Notes under the pieces: model-generated
Seen by the model: only the letters and a program-made list of their open reading frames with translations
Told to the model about the DNA's origin: nothing
Database searches by the model: none
Shown here: piece by piece, positions 40,848-50,299 of the stretch
Numbering within the stretch: the first letter of the stretch is position 1
Layout of the letters: every line of letters starts with the position of its first letter
Translations under genes and position numbers: made by a program
Assembly: GCF_008761635.1 (NCBI RefSeq)
Contig: NZ_CP044344.1
Span: 1 to 64,000 of the forward strand
Direction: 5' to 3'
Origin: Nocardioides cynanchi
GTDB taxonomy: Bacteria; Actinomycetota; Actinomycetes; Propionibacteriales; Nocardioidaceae
DNA: 64,000 nt

Positions 40848-41304
40848 GCCGTCGGTGTGGCGACGTCGACCCCACGACGAGCGCGGCACCGCCACCCTGC
40901 TGATCGTCGGCTTTGCGCTGGTGCTGGCGATGATGGCCGGCGTGGTGACCGACGCGTCAGCGGCCTACCTCCAGCGCCAGGGCCTCGACAACCTCGCCGA
41001 CGGCGCCGCCCTCACCGCCGCCGACGCCGCGGCCTCTGGCGCCGAGACGTACGGCGCCGGGCTGGGCGCCGACCTCCACCTCGACGTCGCCACCGCCCGC
41101 GCCGCGGCCGTCGAGTACCTGCACCGGGTCGGTGCCTACGAGGAGTACCCCGGCCTCACCGCCGACGTCTCCGTCGACCCGACCACCGACCGGGTCGTGG
41201 TCGCCGTCCACGCCCCGGTCGCCCTGCCGCTCCACGTCCCCGGCTCACCCACCCGCGCCGCCGTCGGCGCGATCAGCAGCGCGTCCGTGGGCGTGAACGA
41301 CTGA
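40840..41304 (+). CDS. TadG-like pilus assembly protein (short)
   Basis: A 154-residue protein with the TadG/TadE-like N-terminal segment HDERGTATLLIVGFALVLAMMAGVVTDASAAYLQRQGLDNLADGAALTAADAAA, typical of Flp pilus-assembly proteins, and a beta-rich C-terminus. It lacks the long von Willebrand-type domain of full TadG. GTG 40840 overlaps the previous gene by 8 bp. It is the last gene of the operon, followed by a terminator at 41316. Confidence 0.85.
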   Translation: MARPSVWRRRPHDERGTATLLIVGFALVLAMMAGVVTDASAAYLQRQGLDNLADGAALTAADAAASGAETYGAGLGADLHLDVATARAAAVEYLHRVGAYEEYPGLTADVSVDPTTDRVVVAVHAPVALPLHVPGSPTRAAVGAISSASVGVND

Positions 41305-41315
41305 AGCCGACCCGT

Positions 41316-41339
41316 GCCTGGAGCTGACCTGCTCCAGGC
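41316..41339 (+). terminator. Terminator of the Tad operon
   Basis: A perfect 9-bp stem, GCCTGGAGC (41316-41324) with GCTCCAGGC (41331-41339), has a 6-nt loop and lies 12 bp after the last tad gene. Confidence 0.8.
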
Positions 41340-41546
41340 GTAGGGAGCTACCTCCGGTTCAATACTGGGAGAATTTCTCAGAAATCACGCAGGGCCAAAC
41401 TTGAATATCGCGCGACTTTTGACTTCTGCGCGGATCGGCACGGCTACTTCGGCTTCCGGGTTTTTTTCCTGATTTGATTGATAACGTGACCTACTCGACG
41501 CGCGGGTCGTTGAACCCATTACGTCATCACCAGTCTCGGAGGAATC

Positions 41547-42008
41547 ATGCACAAGATCTTCAGGGCCGCCGTTGCGGCTACCGCCGTCCTTGCCTTGGGC
41601 GCGTGCAACATGAGTACCAGCAGCGACACGGCGGGTGGCAAGTCGCACCACAAGGCGAACCACAGCGGCAAGAGCTCGTCGTCGTCGCCGCAGTTCACGG
41701 TCGCCCAGAAGAACGCCATCCAATCGGCGCAGAACTATCTGGCCATCGGAACGGGGTTCAGTCGGGCTGGGCTCATCGGACAATTGACTTCCAAGGCCGG
41801 TTCCGGGTTCAAGCTGGCGGATTCGGTGTTCGCGGTCAACCACATCAAGGTCGACTGGAACAAGCAGGCGGTGATTGCGGCCAAGAATTACCTGAACATC
41901 GGTACGGGTTTTTCGCGGACCGGCCTGATCCAGCAGCTGACCTCGAGGGCGGGCTCACAGTTCACGCTCGCACAGGCGACCTACGCCGCCAACCACGTTG
42001 GCTTGTGA
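41547..42008 (+). CDS. Ltp-family host cell surface-exposed lipoprotein
   Basis: A 153-residue lipoprotein. The signal peptide ends LGAC (Cys at 20), a Ser/His/Lys-rich linker follows, then two tandem helix-hairpin repeats of about 47 residues, AIQSAQNYLAIGTGFSRAGL and AVIAAKNYLNIGTGFSRTGL. These match the Ltp family, known from phage TP-J34, where it blocks DNA injection by superinfecting phages. ATG 41547 follows CGGAGGAATC. The 150 bp upstream are visibly more AT-rich than the surroundings and include a seven-T run, suggesting acquired DNA. Whether it protects this host is unknown. Confidence 0.85.
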   Translation: MHKIFRAAVAATAVLALGACNMSTSSDTAGGKSHHKANHSGKSSSSSPQFTVAQKNAIQSAQNYLAIGTGFSRAGLIGQLTSKAGSGFKLADSVFAVNHIKVDWNKQAVIAAKNYLNIGTGFSRTGLIQQLTSRAGSQFTLAQATYAANHVGL

Positions 42009-42162
42009 GCTCAAGACTCCACTGGTCCAACAGGCGGACGAACGAGTTCTCTGCGTCGTGATCGGCCAGCAGCGCGTCCGTCGGCGTCGACGAGTGAGCG
42101 GCCGCTCCGTGCAACCTGCACGTCCTAGCCGGAGTTGATACTGGTGTGGGACGGAGAGGCCG

Positions 42163-42690
42163 ATGATCACCGAGCGGCGCGAGCAGCGCGCCTTCGAAGC
42201 ATTCGTCGCGGACGCCTCCGGCCGCCTGATGCGGACGGCGTACCTGCTCTGCGGTGACCGGGGCCATGCCGAGGATCTCGTGCAGACGGCGCTGTTCCGC
42301 ACCGCGCGGCGGTGGCACCGGGCCCGGCAGCAGCCGGAGGCCTACGCCCGCAGGGTCGTGGTGAACCTCGCCAAGGACCGGTGGCGCTCGTTGGGTCGGC
42401 GCCCGGGCGAGGTCGGGGTCGACCTCGAGACCCTGGAGGCCCTGGACACGCGGGCCACCCACGACGAGGGCCTGCTCGAGCGAGTACGCCTGCTCGACGC
42501 GATCCGTCGACTGCCATCCGGGCAGCAGGCCGTGCTCACCCTGCGCTTCCTGGCGGACCTGTCCGTCGCCGAGACCGCGGCGACCCTCGACTGCTCGGAA
42601 GGAAACGTCAAGTCACAGACCGCACGCGCCCTGGACCGGATCCGGGACGTGCTCGACCACGAGAAGGAGAACGCCGATGCTGACCGATGA
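42163..42690 (+). CDS. ECF sigma factor, SigE/SIG56-type family
   Basis: A 175-residue ECF sigma factor. Region 2 covers FEAFVADASGRLMRTAYLLCGDRGHAEDLVQTALFRTARRW, and region 4 covers LPSGQQAVLTLRFLADLSVAETAATLDCSEGNVKSQTARALDRIR. This actinobacterial subgroup often lacks a classical zinc anti-sigma factor and is paired with a membrane protein encoded just downstream. ATG 42163 gives the usual length, and the next gene overlaps by 14 bp. Confidence 0.9.
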   Translation: MITERREQRAFEAFVADASGRLMRTAYLLCGDRGHAEDLVQTALFRTARRWHRARQQPEAYARRVVVNLAKDRWRSLGRRPGEVGVDLETLEALDTRATHDEGLLERVRLLDAIRRLPSGQQAVLTLRFLADLSVAETAATLDCSEGNVKSQTARALDRIRDVLDHEKENADADR

Positions 42691-43213
42691 GGAGCTGACC
42701 ACGCGGCTGGCCGCCGCCTTCCGGGAGACCGTTCCGGAGCTGACCTACACCGGCCGGGTTCCGCGGGTACGCCGTACCGGCACGCTGGCGACCACCTCCG
42801 TGCTGGCTGCGTCGACCGCGCTGGCGCTTGCGCCGCACGCCCTCCAGCACAATGCCGAGCTCACGCCGCGGGCCACCCCGAGCGCCCGCCCCGGCGACCA
42901 CGCGACGCGGCCGACCGGACACACCGTCACCCGGACTCTCGAGGTCGCCGGGCTGCGTCTCACCTATGCGTCGGTGGACGGACGACCCGGGCCGCTCTAC
43001 TTCGTCCTCGGCCCGACCACCGGGGTGCCGGCAGACGCGGAGCAGCTCCACCTGGGGCTCGCGGTGGACGTCTGGTTCGTCCCCGACGCCGGGCCCGGCG
43101 ACCCGCAGGTGCTGCTCCAGCCGCACGACTCCGCAACGCTCTACGGCCTGCTGGCGCCCGGCTGGACCCGCCAGCAGCTGGTGGACATGCTCGAGCACGG
43201 CTCCCGGAGGTAG
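42677..43213 (+). CDS. Membrane protein cotranscribed with the ECF sigma factor
   Basis: A 178-residue protein whose short N-terminal cytoplasmic part (LTDEELTTRLAAAFRETVPELTYTGRVP) resembles those of ECF-partner proteins, followed by one hydrophobic segment (about 34-52) and an extracytoplasmic domain. It overlaps the sigma factor gene by 14 bp. A regulator or sensor of the sigma factor is likely from context; no anti-sigma zinc motif is present. Confidence 0.7.
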   Translation: MLTDEELTTRLAAAFRETVPELTYTGRVPRVRRTGTLATTSVLAASTALALAPHALQHNAELTPRATPSARPGDHATRPTGHTVTRTLEVAGLRLTYASVDGRPGPLYFVLGPTTGVPADAEQLHLGLAVDVWFVPDAGPGDPQVLLQPHDSATLYGLLAPGWTRQQLVDMLEHGSRR

Positions 43214-43223
43214 GGACCCCGCC

Positions 43224-43412
43224 TCAGACCTCGACGACGGTCTGGTCGACGGTGATGCCGTGGTCGTCCATGATCGTGGTGGTGGCCAGCATCTGCCGGT
43301 CGCCGCACAGGACGAACTCGGTGCTGACCACGGCGCCCTGCCCGACGAGGTCCCAGATGCGCTCGTAGGTCTCGTCCCCGTGGACGGGGACTCCCCTGCG
43401 GTGCTTGCCCAT
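43224..43412 (-). CDS. Small protein, unknown
   Basis: A 62-residue soluble protein (MGKHRRGVPVHGDETYERIW...) with an alternating beta pattern (STEFVLCGDRQMLATTTIMDD) and ATG 43412 preceded by GGGAGAG. It is not in a recognised family. Good codon use supports it as real. Confidence 0.6.
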   Translation of the reverse strand: MGKHRRGVPVHGDETYERIWDLVGQGAVVSTEFVLCGDRQMLATTTIMDDHGITVDQTVVEV

Positions 43413-43586
43413 CGACTGCTCTCCCTTGGTGTACGGCGTACTAGGACCGAACTCAACAGGGGGGAGGACTCGATTCTAGAGGACTGCGGACGGTGTCGTG
43501 GGTAAAGATTTCGCCGAAGCGCAGTGAACCGACTCACCTCGTGCTGCATCGGACCTGGTGAAGGCCATCAGACACAGGGAGACATC

Positions 43587-44363
43587 ATGCGCACCATCGC
43601 CATCGCCACCGCAGTACTCGCCGTCGCGACCGCCGGGCTCGCCGCCGTACCGGCTCCGGCCCAGGCCGGGGCCGCCTGGCGGGTCACCGCGACCACCACC
43701 AGCAGCCAGGTCAAGGTCGGGGACAAGGTGGTCTTCACCGGCAAGGTGAGTCCGGTCCGCGCCGCGGCCGGCCACAAGGTGACGCTCGAGGAGAAGTTCA
43801 AGCCCGGCAAGCCGTGGGTCGTCCAGCGCAAGGCCACGGTGCGCGACAACGGCACCTACCGGATCGCCGACCGGCCGGCCGCCAACACCGTCCACTCCTA
43901 CCGCGTCGTGATGCCCGCGAGCGGGCAGCACGCCAAGGGCGTCAGCGGCAACATGCTGGTGAAGGTCTACCAGTGGACCCTGCTCGACACCCACACCTTC
44001 GTGAACCAGGACGGCATGCTCCAGACCAGCACCCTCCATCTGAACGGCACTGTCTACCCCCGCTCACTGGTCGCCGAGTTCACCGGCCTGAGCACCGTCG
44101 AGGTCAACGTGGACCACCGCTGCATCGCCTTCCGCGGCACCTTCGGTGTCGCCGACAGCTCGATGACCGGCGCCCAGTCCACGCTCACCGCAGAGGCCGA
44201 CGGGGTCCAGATCTACGCGAGCACCCTGGCGTTGGGACAGGCGGACGTCCAGAGGATCGCGCTCGACTCGCCGTTGAAGCTCCGGTTCAGCGCGCAGTCC
44301 GTCGTGCCGGGGATCGACGGCTTCGGGGGCATCGGCAGCCCCGGAGTGCTCTGCGTGCAGTGA
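43587..44363 (+). CDS. Secreted protein with NPCBM-like C-terminal domain
   Basis: A 258-residue exported protein. The signal peptide ends PAQA (about 27). A first Ig-like beta domain (about 30-125) has VKVGDKVVFTGKVSP and GHKVTLEEKF. A C-terminal region (about 130-258) has NVDHRCIAFRGTFGVADSS and EADGVQIYASTLALGQADVQ, a pattern like the NPCBM carbohydrate-binding module. ATG 43587 follows GGGAGA. A cell-wall or glycan-binding role is inference. Confidence 0.7.
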   Translation: MRTIAIATAVLAVATAGLAAVPAPAQAGAAWRVTATTTSSQVKVGDKVVFTGKVSPVRAAAGHKVTLEEKFKPGKPWVVQRKATVRDNGTYRIADRPAANTVHSYRVVMPASGQHAKGVSGNMLVKVYQWTLLDTHTFVNQDGMLQTSTLHLNGTVYPRSLVAEFTGLSTVEVNVDHRCIAFRGTFGVADSSMTGAQSTLTAEADGVQIYASTLALGQADVQRIALDSPLKLRFSAQSVVPGIDGFGGIGSPGVLCVQ

Positions 44364-44436
44364 GCCGGGCCGCCGCCCTCCTCCTTCAGCATCGCGACCT
44401 AGGCTGACCGGGTCGACGAAGGAGGGGGCGGTCACG

Positions 44437-45429
44437 GTGCTTTCGACGCGAGCCGGCGTGGCCCTGGCCACCCTCGCGATCACGGTCGCGGGCTGCTCGT
44501 CGATGTCGTCGTCGACGGGCACCGCGGCGTCTCCGACCGGATCGGCCACCTCGCCGAGCCACAGCGTCACCTCACCGCACCCGTCGCAACGACCCCCGCG
44601 CACCCGGCACACCCGGGCGACCACCGCGACCGCACCGGCAATCTCACCGGCGCCCACCAAGGTGCTGGTCTTCATGGTGGAGAACCACTCGCTCGCCGAG
44701 ATGCAGAGCCAGATGCCGTGGACCGCCGCGCTGGCGGCCCGCTACGGCTACGCCACGTCGTACCACGCGATGACGCATCCCTCGCTGCCCAACTACCTCG
44801 CCATCGCCGGCGGCTCGACCTTCGGCGTGCTGGACGATGGCAACCCGTCCAGCCACCCCCTGACCGGTCCCTCGGTGTTCGGGGAGGCGCTCGCGCACGG
44901 GCAGACGGCACGGGTCTACGCCGAGGACATGCCCGGCAACTGCGTGACCTCGCCGGCGGGGGAGTACGGCGTCAAGCACAACCCGTGGGCCTACTTCGTC
45001 GACGAGCGCGCCGCCTGCGACCGGTACGACGTACCCCTCACCGCCCTGGCCGCCGACGTGAGTGCCGGCACGCTGCCGAACGCCGGCCTGGTGATCGCGA
45101 ACATGTGCAACATCGGTCACGACTGCCCGCTCGGCACCGCCGACACCTGGCTGCGCGACCACGTCGGACCGGTGCTCGCCGGCCCCGACTTCACCAGCGG
45201 CCGGCTGGTCGTGGTGATCACCGCCGACGAGGACGACAGCTCGGCAGGCAACACGGTGCTCACGGTGGTGGCCTCGCACGACCTGCCCGCGCACCAGGTG
45301 GTCACCACCCCGCTGACCCACCTGTCGCTGAGCCGGCTCTATGCCGAGGTGCTGGGCTTCGCGCCGCTGCGGGGCGCCGCGACCGCGCCGTCCCTCGCGC
45401 AGGCCTTCCACGTCCCGGTCGGCGGCTGA
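44437..45429 (+). CDS. Phosphoesterase-family lipoprotein (acid-phosphatase-like)
   Basis: A 330-residue exported protein. The lipobox VAGC puts the lipidated Cys at about 20, followed by a long Ser/Thr/Pro linker to about 70. The catalytic domain matches the phosphoesterase family (phospholipase C/acid phosphatase): VLVFMVENHSLAEM, THPSLPNYLAIAGGST, GNCVTS, and VVVITADEDDSSAGN with metal-binding residues. It hydrolyses phosphate esters outside the membrane. GTG 44437 is the start. Confidence 0.85.
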   Translation: MLSTRAGVALATLAITVAGCSSMSSSTGTAASPTGSATSPSHSVTSPHPSQRPPRTRHTRATTATAPAISPAPTKVLVFMVENHSLAEMQSQMPWTAALAARYGYATSYHAMTHPSLPNYLAIAGGSTFGVLDDGNPSSHPLTGPSVFGEALAHGQTARVYAEDMPGNCVTSPAGEYGVKHNPWAYFVDERAACDRYDVPLTALAADVSAGTLPNAGLVIANMCNIGHDCPLGTADTWLRDHVGPVLAGPDFTSGRLVVVITADEDDSSAGNTVLTVVASHDLPAHQVVTTPLTHLSLSRLYAEVLGFAPLRGAATAPSLAQAFHVPVGG

Positions 45430-45482
45430 CCGTTCGGCGCGGGATCGACCTCCACGGTTCTGCTGGATGTGACCCGGTGCCG

Positions 45483-45497
45483 TAACGTTGGCTCTTG
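45483..45497 (+). promoter_or_regulatory. Leaderless promoter of prfB
   Basis: TAACGT (45483-45488) matches the actinobacterial -10 element and lies 8 bp before GTG 45497, so transcription would begin at or next to the start codon. No Shine-Dalgarno sequence is present. Confidence 0.55.
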
Positions 45498-46615
45498 TGG
45501 CCGCAACCGATTTCGACGTGGAGATCAAGCAGCTCCGGGCGACGATGAAGACCATCGGCCAGGTGCTCGACCTCGACGGCATGCGTGCCGAGATCGCCGA
45601 CCTGGGCGAGCAGGTCGCCGCGCCCGACCTCTGGGACGACCAGGACAACGCGACCCGGGTCACCGGCCGGCTCTCCGCGCTCCAGGGGCAGCTCGACCGC
45701 TTCACCGAGCTCGACGGCCGCCTCGACGACGTCGAGATCATGGTGGAGCTCTCCCAGGAGGAGGGCGACGCGGCCGCGCTGGCCGACGCCGACGCCGAGC
45801 TGGCCAAGATCACCAAGGCCGTGGAGAACCTCGAGGTCCGCACTCTGCTCTCCGGTGAGTACGACGCCCGCGAGGCGATCATCAGCGTCCGCTCCGGCGC
45901 CGGTGGTGTCGACGCCGCGGACTTCGCCGAGATGCTGATGCGGATGTACACCCGCTGGGCCGAGCGCAACAACTACCCCGTCGAGGTCTTCGACACCTCC
46001 TACGCCGAGGAGGCCGGCCTCAAGTCGGCCACCTTCGCCATCCACGCGCCGTACGCCTACGGGACGCTCAGCGTCGAGGGCGGCACCCACCGGCTGGTCC
46101 GGATCAGCCCCTTCGACAACCAGGGCCGCCGGCAGACGTCGTTCGCCGCGGTCGAGGTGGTGCCGGTGCTCGAGCAGACCGACGAGATCGAGATCCCCGA
46201 AGAGGAGATCCGGGTCGACGTCTACCGCTCCAGCGGTCCGGGCGGCCAGAGCGTGAACACGACCGACTCCGCGGTCCGGCTGACCCACATCCCGACCGGG
46301 ACCGTGGTCAGCTGCCAGAACGAGAAGTCGCAGCTGCAGAACAAGGCCAGCGCGATGGTGATCCTCAAGGCCAAGCTGCTCGCGCTGAAGAAGGCCGAGG
46401 AGCGCGCCGAGATCGACGCCCTGCGCGGTGACGCCAACGCCAGCTGGGGCGACCAGATGCGCAACTACGTGCTGAACCCCTACCAGATGGTCAAGGACCT
46501 GCGGACGAACTACGAGGTCGGCAACCCGCAGGCGGTCTTCGACGGCGACATCGACGGCTTCCTCGAGGCCGGCATCCGCTGGCGGATGGGCGCCGAGAAA
46601 GCCGCCGCCAACTAG
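45497..46615 (+). CDS. prfB: Peptide chain release factor 2
   Basis: A 372-residue RF2. The peptidyl-hydrolysis motif GGQ is in [18 protein letters not shown] near residue 250, and the stop-codon-recognition tripeptide SPF is in [15 protein letters not shown] near 204. It releases proteins at UGA and UAA. There is no in-frame UGA near codon 25, so the autoregulatory frameshift of many RF2 genes is absent. I prefer GTG 45497 ([15 protein letters not shown]) to TTG 45488. The stop shares its CTAG with the stop of the convergent gene. Confidence 0.95.
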   Translation: MAATDFDVEIKQLRATMKTIGQVLDLDGMRAEIADLGEQVAAPDLWDDQDNATRVTGRLSALQGQLDRFTELDGRLDDVEIMVELSQEEGDAAALADADAELAKITKAVENLEVRTLLSGEYDAREAIISVRSGAGGVDAADFAEMLMRMYTRWAERNNYPVEVFDTSYAEEAGLKSATFAIHAPYAYGTLSVEGGTHRLVRISPFDNQGRRQTSFAAVEVVPVLEQTDEIEIPEEEIRVDVYRSSGPGGQSVNTTDSAVRLTHIPTGTVVSCQNEKSQLQNKASAMVILKAKLLALKKAEERAEIDALRGDANASWGDQMRNYVLNPYQMVKDLRTNYEVGNPQAVFDGDIDGFLEAGIRWRMGAEKAAAN

Positions 46616-47958
46616 CTGGTCGGCGCAGCCGCGCTGGACGAGCTCGACGAGGTCGAGCTGCCCTGCTGCTGCACCGGCGTCGACGACTCCACCGGGGGCG
46701 GCCCGCCGTTGTCGGCCACGAGTGCCTTCGACAGGAGGTCGCCCACCGCCTGCGAGACGCTGTCGGGCGGCGTGCTGCTCCCCGGGATCGTGATGTAGGC
46801 GACCGAGGAGCCGCGCTCCACGATCCAGGTCACCGAGGCGCCGCTGCCACTCCCGACCGCGACCGTGACCGGGATGGTCCCGGTGCCGGCCACCGTGGTG
46901 ATGGTCGCCGGCGACGCCGCGCAGGCATGGAGGTCGCCGGTGAGCGCCTGGACCGACGAGTGGGCGTTCTCGGCGCTGTCGAAGCTGTAGGCCTCCTGGT
47001 CGCCGTTCGTGCCCAGGCTCGATCCCGAGCCGCTGCTCGAGCCGACCGTCCAGTCGCCCGCGCAGGGGAGGGGGTTGTCGGTGTACTTCGTACCCCTCTG
47101 CTCCCAGCCGTTCGGCCAGCTGCCGAGTGCCTGCGCGAAGTCGCTCTCCGAGACCGACCCGAAGCCCACCGACGAGGCGCTGGCCGAGCTGCTGGAGATG
47201 GCCCCGCCGGGCGTCCGGGTGAACGTGCTGTCGACCTGGAGCGCACCCAGCAGCAGGTCGCCGACCCGCCCGGCCACCTCGGGGGAGGGCGCGTCGGGAG
47301 TGCCGCCGACGACGGCCAGGCCGAGCGTGTCCTTCAGCTGGCCGGTCCAGAGCTCGATGTCACCGGCCCCGCCGGACCCGGGGAGCACGTAGAAGGTGAC
47401 CGTGCTGCCGTCGGCGTAGGTCGTGGTGGTGGTGGAGCTGGGATGGCAGTTGGCGACGGAGGCCGCGATCTCCGCGGTCGCCGCGTCGATCTTGCCGACC
47501 GGGAAGTCCAGCCCGAGCACGTAGGCGACCTCGCTGGTGCCGGCACCGTAGATGACGCCGCCGGTCCGGCTCGCCTTGTCGAGCGCCTGGGTGTCGCCGC
47601 CGCTGTCGAGGCAGGTGATCGAGTCGAGGGTCTTGGCCTGGCTGGAGCTCGGCGAGCTCCAGTCGCCGACCCAGCCCGCGGTCGCCGTGGAGAACGCCGC
47701 CGCGCTGAGGGGCGTCGGGGGCGGGAGCGGCTGGTCGGAAGGACCGACCGCACCGCCGCTGCCGCCGAGGCCGTGGCCGAGCGCGACGCCACCCACGGCC
47801 AGCACGGCCACGGCGGCGATCGAGCCGTACGTCGTACGACGGCGGCGGCGGGCGGTGCCGACCGCCTGGCTCGCGCCGCGGGGGCTGGAGATGGTGGCGA
47901 TGTCGCGCTCCAGCGAGGAGAACGCGTCGTCGAGGTCGAAGAGGTCGTGCTCAGGCAT
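46612..47958 (-). CDS. Membrane protein cotranscribed with ECF sigma factor (sensor/anti-sigma-like)
   Basis: A 448-residue protein. The cytoplasmic N-terminus (about 1-48) begins [23 protein letters not shown], resembling partner proteins of SigE-type ECF factors. One transmembrane helix follows ([19 protein letters not shown]) and a large Ser/Thr-rich extracytoplasmic region with repeated domains has three Cys residues (TCLDS, NCHPS, PCAGD and later HACAAS pairs). The start (ATG 47958) overlaps the sigma factor gene. It likely senses an outside signal. Confidence 0.75.
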   Translation of the reverse strand: MPEHDLFDLDDAFSSLERDIATISSPRGASQAVGTARRRRRTTYGSIAAVAVLAVGGVALGHGLGGSGGAVGPSDQPLPPPTPLSAAAFSTATAGWVGDWSSPSSSQAKTLDSITCLDSGGDTQALDKASRTGGVIYGAGTSEVAYVLGLDFPVGKIDAATAEIAASVANCHPSSTTTTTYADGSTVTFYVLPGSGGAGDIELWTGQLKDTLGLAVVGGTPDAPSPEVAGRVGDLLLGALQVDSTFTRTPGGAISSSSASASSVGFGSVSESDFAQALGSWPNGWEQRGTKYTDNPLPCAGDWTVGSSSGSGSSLGTNGDQEAYSFDSAENAHSSVQALTGDLHACAASPATITTVAGTGTIPVTVAVGSGSGASVTWIVERGSSVAYITIPGSSTPPDSVSQAVGDLLSKALVADNGGPPPVESSTPVQQQGSSTSSSSSSAAAPTS

Positions 47959-48454
47959 GGCTGGGTTCTCCGTTCGGTGCGCCACCCATGAGGGGGGCGA
48001 GGGCGACCCGGCCGCGGGAGAGGCGGGCCTTGACGGTGCCTTCGGGACAGTGCTCGGTGGCGGCGATCTCGGCGATCGAGAAGCCGGCGAGATGGTGGAG
48101 GACGAGAGCGCGGCGCTGGGCCTCGGGGAGCCGCTTCAGCGCGGTCACGAGGGCCACGGTGTTCTCGTCGGGCGCGGGAGCGGACTCCGGCGGTCGGGAC
48201 CGGGCCAGGTGGTTGCGGGCCGTGCGCAGCCGGCGCCAGCGGCTGATCGCCTGCCGGGTCGCGACCTGGCGCACCCAGGCGCCGGGGTCGTCGTACGTCG
48301 ACAGCTTCGACCAGCGCGGCCAGGCGCGGGTGTAGGCCTCTTGGGCGGCTTCCTCGGCAGCGCCGAGCTCGCCGGTGACGGCGTATGCGCAGGCGACCGT
48401 GCGTGCCCACGTGGCGTCGTAGAACGCCGTGTAGTCCTGCTCCGCGGTGCTCAT
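47951..48454 (-). CDS. ECF sigma factor, SigE/SIG56-type family (second locus)
   Basis: A 167-residue ECF sigma factor. Region 2: [41 protein letters not shown]; region 4: [44 protein letters not shown] 48454 fits the family; the longer in-frame extension is unsupported. It overlaps the downstream membrane-protein gene by 8 bp and is divergent from ftsE. Confidence 0.9.
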   Translation of the reverse strand: MSTAEQDYTAFYDATWARTVACAYAVTGELGAAEEAAQEAYTRAWPRWSKLSTYDDPGAWVRQVATRQAISRWRRLRTARNHLARSRPPESAPAPDENTVALVTALKRLPEAQRRALVLHHLAGFSIAEIAATEHCPEGTVKARLSRGRVALAPLMGGAPNGEPSHA

Positions 48455-48608
48455 GGCCTCCCCGTCCGGACCGGGCCGAACCCCTGTCGGTCGACCCATT
48501 GCAGCAGACACGTCCGGGCCGCGCGGGCGGTTGCATGGGTTTCTCACAGGTTCCCGACGCCGCCGCGGGGATACGACACCGTTGGGGGAAGCGACTACTC
48601 TCCCTTCA

Positions 48609-49298
48609 GTGATTCGCTTCGAAAAGGTCACCAAGGCCTACCCCGGCGGGAGCCACCCGGCTCTCGACAACGTCTCGATCGACATCGAGAAGGGCGAGTT
48701 CGTCTTCCTGGTGGGTGCGTCCGGGTCGGGCAAGTCGACCGCTCTGCGCCTGGTGCTGCGGGAGACCCGCTCGACGAAGGGCCGGATCTACGTCGCGGGC
48801 AAGGAGATCAACCGGCTCGCCGCCTGGAAGGTGCCGCGGCTGCGCCGCCAGATCGGCACCGTCTTTCAGGACTTCCGGCTGCTTCCCAACAAGACCGTCT
48901 CCGAGAACGTCGCCTTCGCGCTCCAGGTGATCGGCCGGTCCCGTGGCGACATCCGCAAGGTGGTCCCCGAGACCCTCGAGCTGGTCGGGCTCGACGGCAA
49001 GGGCGACCGGATGCCCGACGAGCTCTCCGGTGGTGAGCAGCAGCGGGTGGCGATCGCCCGCGCGTTCGTCAACCGGCCGATGATCCTGATCGCCGACGAG
49101 CCGACCGGAAACCTCGACCCGGCGACCTCGGTCGGGATCATGAAGCTGCTCGACCGGATCAACCGGACCGGCACGACCGTGGTGATGGCCACCCACGACG
49201 CCGGTGTCGTCGACCAAATGCGCAAGCGTGTCATCGAGCTGTCCGACGGGGCCGTGATCCGGGACCAGGCGCAGGGCGTCTACGGCTTCCAGCACTGA
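48609..49298 (+). CDS. ftsE: Cell division ATP-binding protein FtsE
   Basis: A 229-residue ABC ATPase. Walker A GASGSGKS is at 36-43 (K42), the Q-loop in [11 protein letters not shown], signature LSGGEQQR near 138-145, Walker [13 protein letters not shown] near 158-169, and H-loop in MATHDAG. With FtsX it controls septal peptidoglycan hydrolases. GTG 48609 is 7 bp after a TACTCT -10 element (48596-48601), so the mRNA is probably leaderless. Confidence 0.95.
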   Translation: MIRFEKVTKAYPGGSHPALDNVSIDIEKGEFVFLVGASGSGKSTALRLVLRETRSTKGRIYVAGKEINRLAAWKVPRLRRQIGTVFQDFRLLPNKTVSENVAFALQVIGRSRGDIRKVVPETLELVGLDGKGDRMPDELSGGEQQRVAIARAFVNRPMILIADEPTGNLDPATSVGIMKLLDRINRTGTTVVMATHDAGVVDQMRKRVIELSDGAVIRDQAQGVYGFQH

Positions 49299-49335
49299 TC
49301 GACTCCCCGCTCCAGAACTGAGAGAGCCTCCACAG

Positions 49336-50244
49336 ATGCAGCTGCGTTACGTCTTCACCGAGCTCGGCCACGGCCTGCGCCGCAACCTCTCGATGCACAT
49401 CGCGGTGATCCTCACCCTGTTCGTCTCGCTGACCCTGGTCGGCATGGGCGTGCTCCTCAACCAGGAGGCGCACCGCACCGCCGACCGTTGGGGCAGCCAG
49501 CTCCAGGTCACGGTCTACCTCTGCGCGCGCCAGGACTCCAACCCGGCCTGCACCACTCCGGTCACCGGCGCGCAGAAGGCGGCGATCGAGAAGGTCGTCT
49601 CCGCCAACACCCAGGTCGCGACGTACCACAGCGAGACCCAGCAGGACGCCTTCAACAAGCTGAAGGAGCAGTTCCCGGGCAAGTACGACGGCCCGAACTC
49701 GCCGATCACCGCCGCCGACATGCCGCAGTCGATCTGGATCACGCTCAAGGACCCGCACCAGTACACCAACATCGAGAGCGCCGTCGTCGGCCTGGACGGC
49801 GTCTCGAAGGTGCAGGACGTCCACAAGCTGCTGGCGCCGATCTTCGCGACCATCTCCACGCTGAAGTGGGGTGCCGTCGGCACCGCGGCGTTCCTGGTGC
49901 TCGCCGCCCTGCTGCTGGTCGCCAACACGATCCGCCTCGCGGCCTTCGCCCGACGGCGCGAGATCGGCATCATGCGCCTGGTCGGGGCGTCCACGCTCTA
50001 CATCGCGCTGCCGTTCCTGCTGGAGGCGGTGGTGACCGCCGCGCTCGGGGTGGCGCTGGCCGGCGCGGCGCTCGCGGCCTTCATGAAGTACGGCGTGCAC
50101 GACCACATGCGCACCGATCTCAACTTCATCCCGTGGGTCGGTCTGCACGAGTACGTCCAGTCGCTGATCGTGATCGCGGTGCTCGGCCCGCTCCTGACCG
50201 TGATTCCGACACTCGTGCTGACCCGCAAATACCTCAAAGTGTGA
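49336..50244 (+). CDS. ftsX: Cell division membrane protein FtsX
   Basis: A 302-residue FtsX with four transmembrane helices: one near 22-45, then three after residue 175. A large extracytoplasmic domain between the first and second helices has a CARQDSNPAC pair. The C-terminal ABC-permease part includes RRREIGIMRLVGAS. It links FtsE ATP use to activation of outer peptidoglycan hydrolases. It is 37 bp after ftsE and upstream of an M23 peptidase that is its likely target. Confidence 0.95.
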   Translation: MQLRYVFTELGHGLRRNLSMHIAVILTLFVSLTLVGMGVLLNQEAHRTADRWGSQLQVTVYLCARQDSNPACTTPVTGAQKAAIEKVVSANTQVATYHSETQQDAFNKLKEQFPGKYDGPNSPITAADMPQSIWITLKDPHQYTNIESAVVGLDGVSKVQDVHKLLAPIFATISTLKWGAVGTAAFLVLAALLLVANTIRLAAFARRREIGIMRLVGASTLYIALPFLLEAVVTAALGVALAGAALAAFMKYGVHDHMRTDLNFIPWVGLHEYVQSLIVIAVLGPLLTVIPTLVLTRKYLKV

Positions 50245-50299
50245 GTCCGGTCGGTTAGCGTCGCGGTGTTCACTTCCCCGAACACCCGAAGGCCAACCG

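Noticed and set aside
41385..41843. 152-codon minus-strand frame opposite the Ltp lipoprotein
   Set aside because: The plus-strand gene has a ribosome-binding site, lipobox and domain repeats; the minus frame has none.
45497..45600. Programmed frameshift in prfB
   Set aside because: The frame is continuous and no UGA lies near codon 25.
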